Assembly: GCA_963610045.1 (NCBI GenBank)
Contig: CAVDMS010000025.1
Span: forward strand, 1 to 21,307
DNA: 21,307 nt
DNA from: F23-B02 sp963610045
Lineage (GTDB): Bacteria; Bacillota; Clostridia; Oscillospirales; Oscillospiraceae
Direction: 5' to 3'
Shown: positions 18,747 through 21,307 of the stretch, piece after piece
Layout: every line of letters begins with the position of its first letter
How positions within the stretch are numbered: position 1 is the stretch's first letter
Position numbers and translations under genes: made by a program
The notes under the pieces: model-generated
Database searches by the model: none
The model's input: the letters and a program-made list of their open reading frames with translations, nothing else
Told to the model about the DNA's origin: nothing

Positions 18747-21307
18747 ATGCCCAAAGACGTTCTCTACGGCAAGACTTTGAGAAAGAGCTTTGCCCGCAGC
18801 GAAGAGATCCAGGATATGCCCAACCTGCTCGAGATCCAGAAGAAGTCCTACAAGTGGTTCCTCGAAACCGGACTGCGAGAGGTATTTCGGGATACGGCAG
18901 CCGTGACCGACTACTCCGGCAATCTTGAGCTGAGCTTCGTGGATTATTCCATGGACGAGAAGCCCAAGTACACCGAGGAGGAGTGCAAGGCGAGGGACGC
19001 AACGTATGCCGCACCTTTGAAGGTGAGCGTGCGCCTGCGCAACATGGAGACCGAGGAGATCAAGGAGCAGGAGATCTTTATGGGTGACTTCCCCATAATG
19101 ACCGCCGGCGGCACCTTTATAATAAACGGTGCGGAACGAGTCATCGTCTCTCAGATAGTCCGCTCACCCGGTATATATTACGATAAGACCACCGACCGCA
19201 GCATGACGAGCCTGTATGCGGCTACCGTCATCCCGTACCACGGCGCATGGCTTGAGTACGAGACGGACGCAAACGACGTGTTCTATGTCCGCATCGACAA
19301 GAACCGCAAGCTGCCCATCACATGGTTCCTCAAGGCAATGGGCAAGTACGACGCCGCAAAGCCCGAAACGTGGCTGAGCTGCGTTTCCGACCCCGTCGTC
19401 GGTGCGGTGACCAACGAGCGCATAAAGGAGATCTACGGTGAGGACGAGCGCATGACCGCCACCCTCGACAAGGACACCGCCGCAAACAGAGACGAGTGCC
19501 TCATGGAGATCTACCGCAAGCTGCGTCCCGGCGATCCTCCCACCGTGGAAAGCGCCGAGGTCCTGCTCGACGGTCTGTTCTATGACCGCCGCCGCTACGA
19601 CATATCCAACGTCGGCCGCTACAAGTTCAACAAGAAGCTTGCGCTCGGCCGCCGCATTGCGGGCTTTATGCTCGCCCTGCCCGTCGCCGATCCCCGCACC
19701 GGCGAGATAATCGCCGACGAGGGCGAGGTCCTTTCGAGAGAAAAGGCACAGCTCGTCGAGGCGTCCGGCGTAAACGAGGTCTACCTCAATGTCGAGGGTA
19801 AGACCGTCAAGGTGTTCTCCAACGGCATGGTCGATCTTGCAAACTACGTTGACTTCGACCCCAAGGAGATCGGTGTGACCGAAAAGGTGAGAGGCATCGT
19901 CCTTGCCGGACTGCTTGAGCAGTACGAGGGCGAGGCACTGCGTGACGCCATCGTCGAGAATATCGACGTTCTGATCCCCAAGCACATCGTTGCGGACGAC
20001 ATTTTCGCTTCCGTCAACTACCTCAACTGCCTTGCCTACGGCATCGGCGAGAAGGACGACATCGACCATCTCGGCAACCGCCGTGTCCGCAGAGTGGGTG
20101 AGCTGCTTCAGAATCAGTTCCGCATCGGTTTCTCCCGCATGGAGCGTGTCATCAGAGAGCGCATGACGCTTCAGGATCTTGACATCGTTACTCCTCAGAG
20201 CCTTATAAACATCCGTCCCGTGACGGCTGCGATAAAGGAGTTCTTCGGCTCCAGTCCCTTGAGTCAGTTCATGGATCAGACAAACCCCCTCTCCGAGCTT
20301 ACTCATAAGCGCCGTATGTCCGCACTCGGACCCGGCGGTCTGAGCAGAGAGAGAGCGTCGTTCGACGTTCGAGACGTTCACTACAGCCACTACGGCCGTC
20401 TCTGCCCCATAGAGACTCCCGAAGGCCCCAACATCGGACTTATCTCCTACCTCGCATCCTACGCCCGTGCCAATGAGTACGGCTTCCTCGTGGCTCCCTT
20501 CCGCAAGGTCGATAAGGAGACCGGACGTCTGACCGATCAGGTCGATTACATGACCGCAGACGTTGAGGATAACTACATCGTAGCTCAGGCGACCGAGCCT
20601 GTGGACGAGAACGGCTGCTTTATCAATAAGCGTATCACCTGCCGTCACCGTGACGAGATAATCGAGGTCGATCGCGACCGTGTCGATTACGTTGACGTAA
20701 GCCCCCGCATGATGGTCTCCATTGCGACCGCAATGATCCCCTTCCTTGAGAACGACGACGCTAACCGTGCGCTGATGGGTGCAAACATGCAGCGTCAGGC
20801 GGTTCCCCTTATGGTGACTCAGGCTCCTATCGTTGCCACCGGCATCGAGCATAAGTGTGCCGTTGACTCCGGCGTCGTGGTGCTTGCCGAGGGCGACGGT
20901 GAGGTCATCAGAGCCGACGCCGACGTCGTTGCGATAAAGTACGACAGCGGCGAGATAAAGAGCTACAAGCTCATAAAGTTTGCCCGCTCCAATCAGGGCA
21001 CCTGCGTGAATCAGCGTCCCATCGTTTCGCTCGGCGAGCGTGTGCATGAGGGCGACGTCATTGCCGACGGCCCCAGCACCAGTCAGGGCGAGATCTCTCT
21101 GGGCAAGAACATCCTTGTCGGCTTCATGACATGGGAAGGCTACAACTACGAGGACGCTATCCTTATAAACGAACGTCTCGTTATGGAGGACGTGTTTACC
21201 TCCATCCATATCGAGGAGTACGAGTGTGACGCACGAGACACCAAGCTCGGACCCGAGGAGATCACGAGAGACATCCCCGGCGTCGGCGACGATGCACTCA
21301 AGTACCT
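18747..21307 (+). CDS. rpoB: RNA polymerase beta subunit, N-terminal two thirds (853 codons, runs off the right edge)
   Basis: This is the catalytic beta subunit of RNA polymerase. The start MPKDVLYGKTLRKSFARSEE follows GAAGGAG by about 10 nt. The protrusion begins with PNLLEIQKKSYKWFLE. GGTFIINGAERVIVSQ and RSPGIYYD mark the conserved N-terminal blocks. The rifampicin region GSSPLSQFMDQTNPLSELTHKRR spans residues 501-523, followed by ALGPGGLSRERASFDVRDVHYSHYGR and CPIETPEGPNIGLI. GYNYEDAILINERL lies near the end of the visible part. The frame is open to 21307, and roughly 350-400 residues should lie beyond. Position 504 (E. coli 510) is Pro instead of Gln, while the D510, H520 and S525 equivalents of E. 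coli 516, 526 and 531 are unchanged. No rplJ or rplL precedes it; it has its own promoter and leader. Confidence 0.98.
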   Translation, partial: MPKDVLYGKTLRKSFARSEEIQDMPNLLEIQKKSYKWFLETGLREVFRDTAAVTDYSGNLELSFVDYSMDEKPKYTEEECKARDATYAAPLKVSVRLRNMETEEIKEQEIFMGDFPIMTAGGTFIINGAERVIVSQIVRSPGIYYDKTTDRSMTSLYAATVIPYHGAWLEYETDANDVFYVRIDKNRKLPITWFLKAMGKYDAAKPETWLSCVSDPVVGAVTNERIKEIYGEDERMTATLDKDTAANRDECLMEIYRKLRPGDPPTVESAEVLLDGLFYDRRRYDISNVGRYKFNKKLALGRRIAGFMLALPVADPRTGEIIADEGEVLSREKAQLVEASGVNEVYLNVEGKTVKVFSNGMVDLANYVDFDPKEIGVTEKVRGIVLAGLLEQYEGEALRDAIVENIDVLIPKHIVADDIFASVNYLNCLAYGIGEKDDIDHLGNRRVRRVGELLQNQFRIGFSRMERVIRERMTLQDLDIVTPQSLINIRPVTAAIKEFFGSSPLSQFMDQTNPLSELTHKRRMSALGPGGLSRERASFDVRDVHYSHYGRLCPIETPEGPNIGLISYLASYARANEYGFLVAPFRKVDKETGRLTDQVDYMTADVEDNYIVAQATEPVDENGCFINKRITCRHRDEIIEVDRDRVDYVDVSPRMMVSIATAMIPFLENDDANRALMGANMQRQAVPLMVTQAPIVATGIEHKCAVDSGVVVLAEGDGEVIRADADVVAIKYDSGEIKSYKLIKFARSNQGTCVNQRPIVSLGERVHEGDVIADGPSTSQGEISLGKNILVGFMTWEGYNYEDAILINERLVMEDVFTSIHIEEYECDARDTKLGPEEITRDIPGVGDDALKY

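Noticed and set aside
19164..21209. 681-codon open frame opposite rpoB
   Set aside because: It is the complement of conserved rpoB codons, has no family motif and no start signals; a codon-bias shadow.
1..21307. Horizontal transfer island or prophage
   Set aside because: No integrase, transposase, attachment repeats or phage genes were found; the tRNA-Leu gene is intact with no duplicated 3' end in the window.

Overview
The window comes from an anaerobic Clostridia-type Bacillota, probably in or near the Oscillospiraceae. The evidence is a class III (Firmicutes-type) fructose-1,6-bisphosphatase, SLH-anchored surface proteins, a DUF4330 protein, an oxygen-independent glycerol-3-phosphate-dehydrogenase-like cluster with a DUF1667 protein, strong AGGAGG ribosome sites, intrinsic terminators after most units, and an RpoB of Bacillota type. 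No phage, integrase, IS element or CRISPR array is visible. 

Layout. (1) 1-54 is the tail of a rightward gene, possibly an acyl-CoA dehydratase activase. (2) 138-2940 holds two leftward single-gene units: a small membrane protein and a secreted metallophosphoesterase with three SLH repeats. (3) 3144-4526 is a rightward pair of membrane proteins: an EamA exporter and a TspO/MBR protein. (4) 4624-6507 is fbp under its own strong promoter. (5) 6566-9718 is a leftward three-gene surface-polysaccharide unit: GT4 glycosyltransferase, DUF4330 protein and O-antigen ligase/polymerase-like protein. (6) 9898-16576 is a tightly packed rightward five-gene redox/kinase operon. (7) 16690-17040 encodes a small protein behind a promoter that contains a perfect 24-bp palindrome. 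(8) 17129-17213 is a leftward tRNA-Leu(GAG). (9) 17265-18491 is a leftward GT-C-type membrane glycosyltransferase. (10) 18747 to the right edge is the first two thirds of rpoB. 

The most interesting system is the five-gene operon. It encodes a GlpA-like flavoprotein with an extra N-terminal BON-like domain and a C-terminal BFD [2Fe-2S] domain, a GlpB/LhgO-like FAD/NAD(P) oxidoreductase, a DUF1667 cysteine-cluster protein, an FGGY kinase and an FAD enzyme of the alkyl-DHAP-synthase superfamily. The last enzyme keeps the Arg, Tyr and His-His-His positions of that family. The first three genes look like a soluble anaerobic sn-glycerol-3-phosphate (or related polyol phosphate) dehydrogenase complex. 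The kinase and the AGPS-like enzyme recall the E. coli YgcE/YgcU pairing, whose substrate I do not know to be settled. Together they could convert a polyol to its phosphate, then to a keto-phosphate, and then use that product in a flavin reaction. Whether the end product is an ether-lipid precursor or a catabolic intermediate is open. 

The second notable element is the small gene at 16690. Its product looks like a short coiled coil plus a winged-helix-like domain, and its promoter is covered by a palindrome, which suggests autoregulation. Coordinates of starts were moved inward from the longest open frames in six genes, where a promoter or ribosome site lies inside the longer frame.
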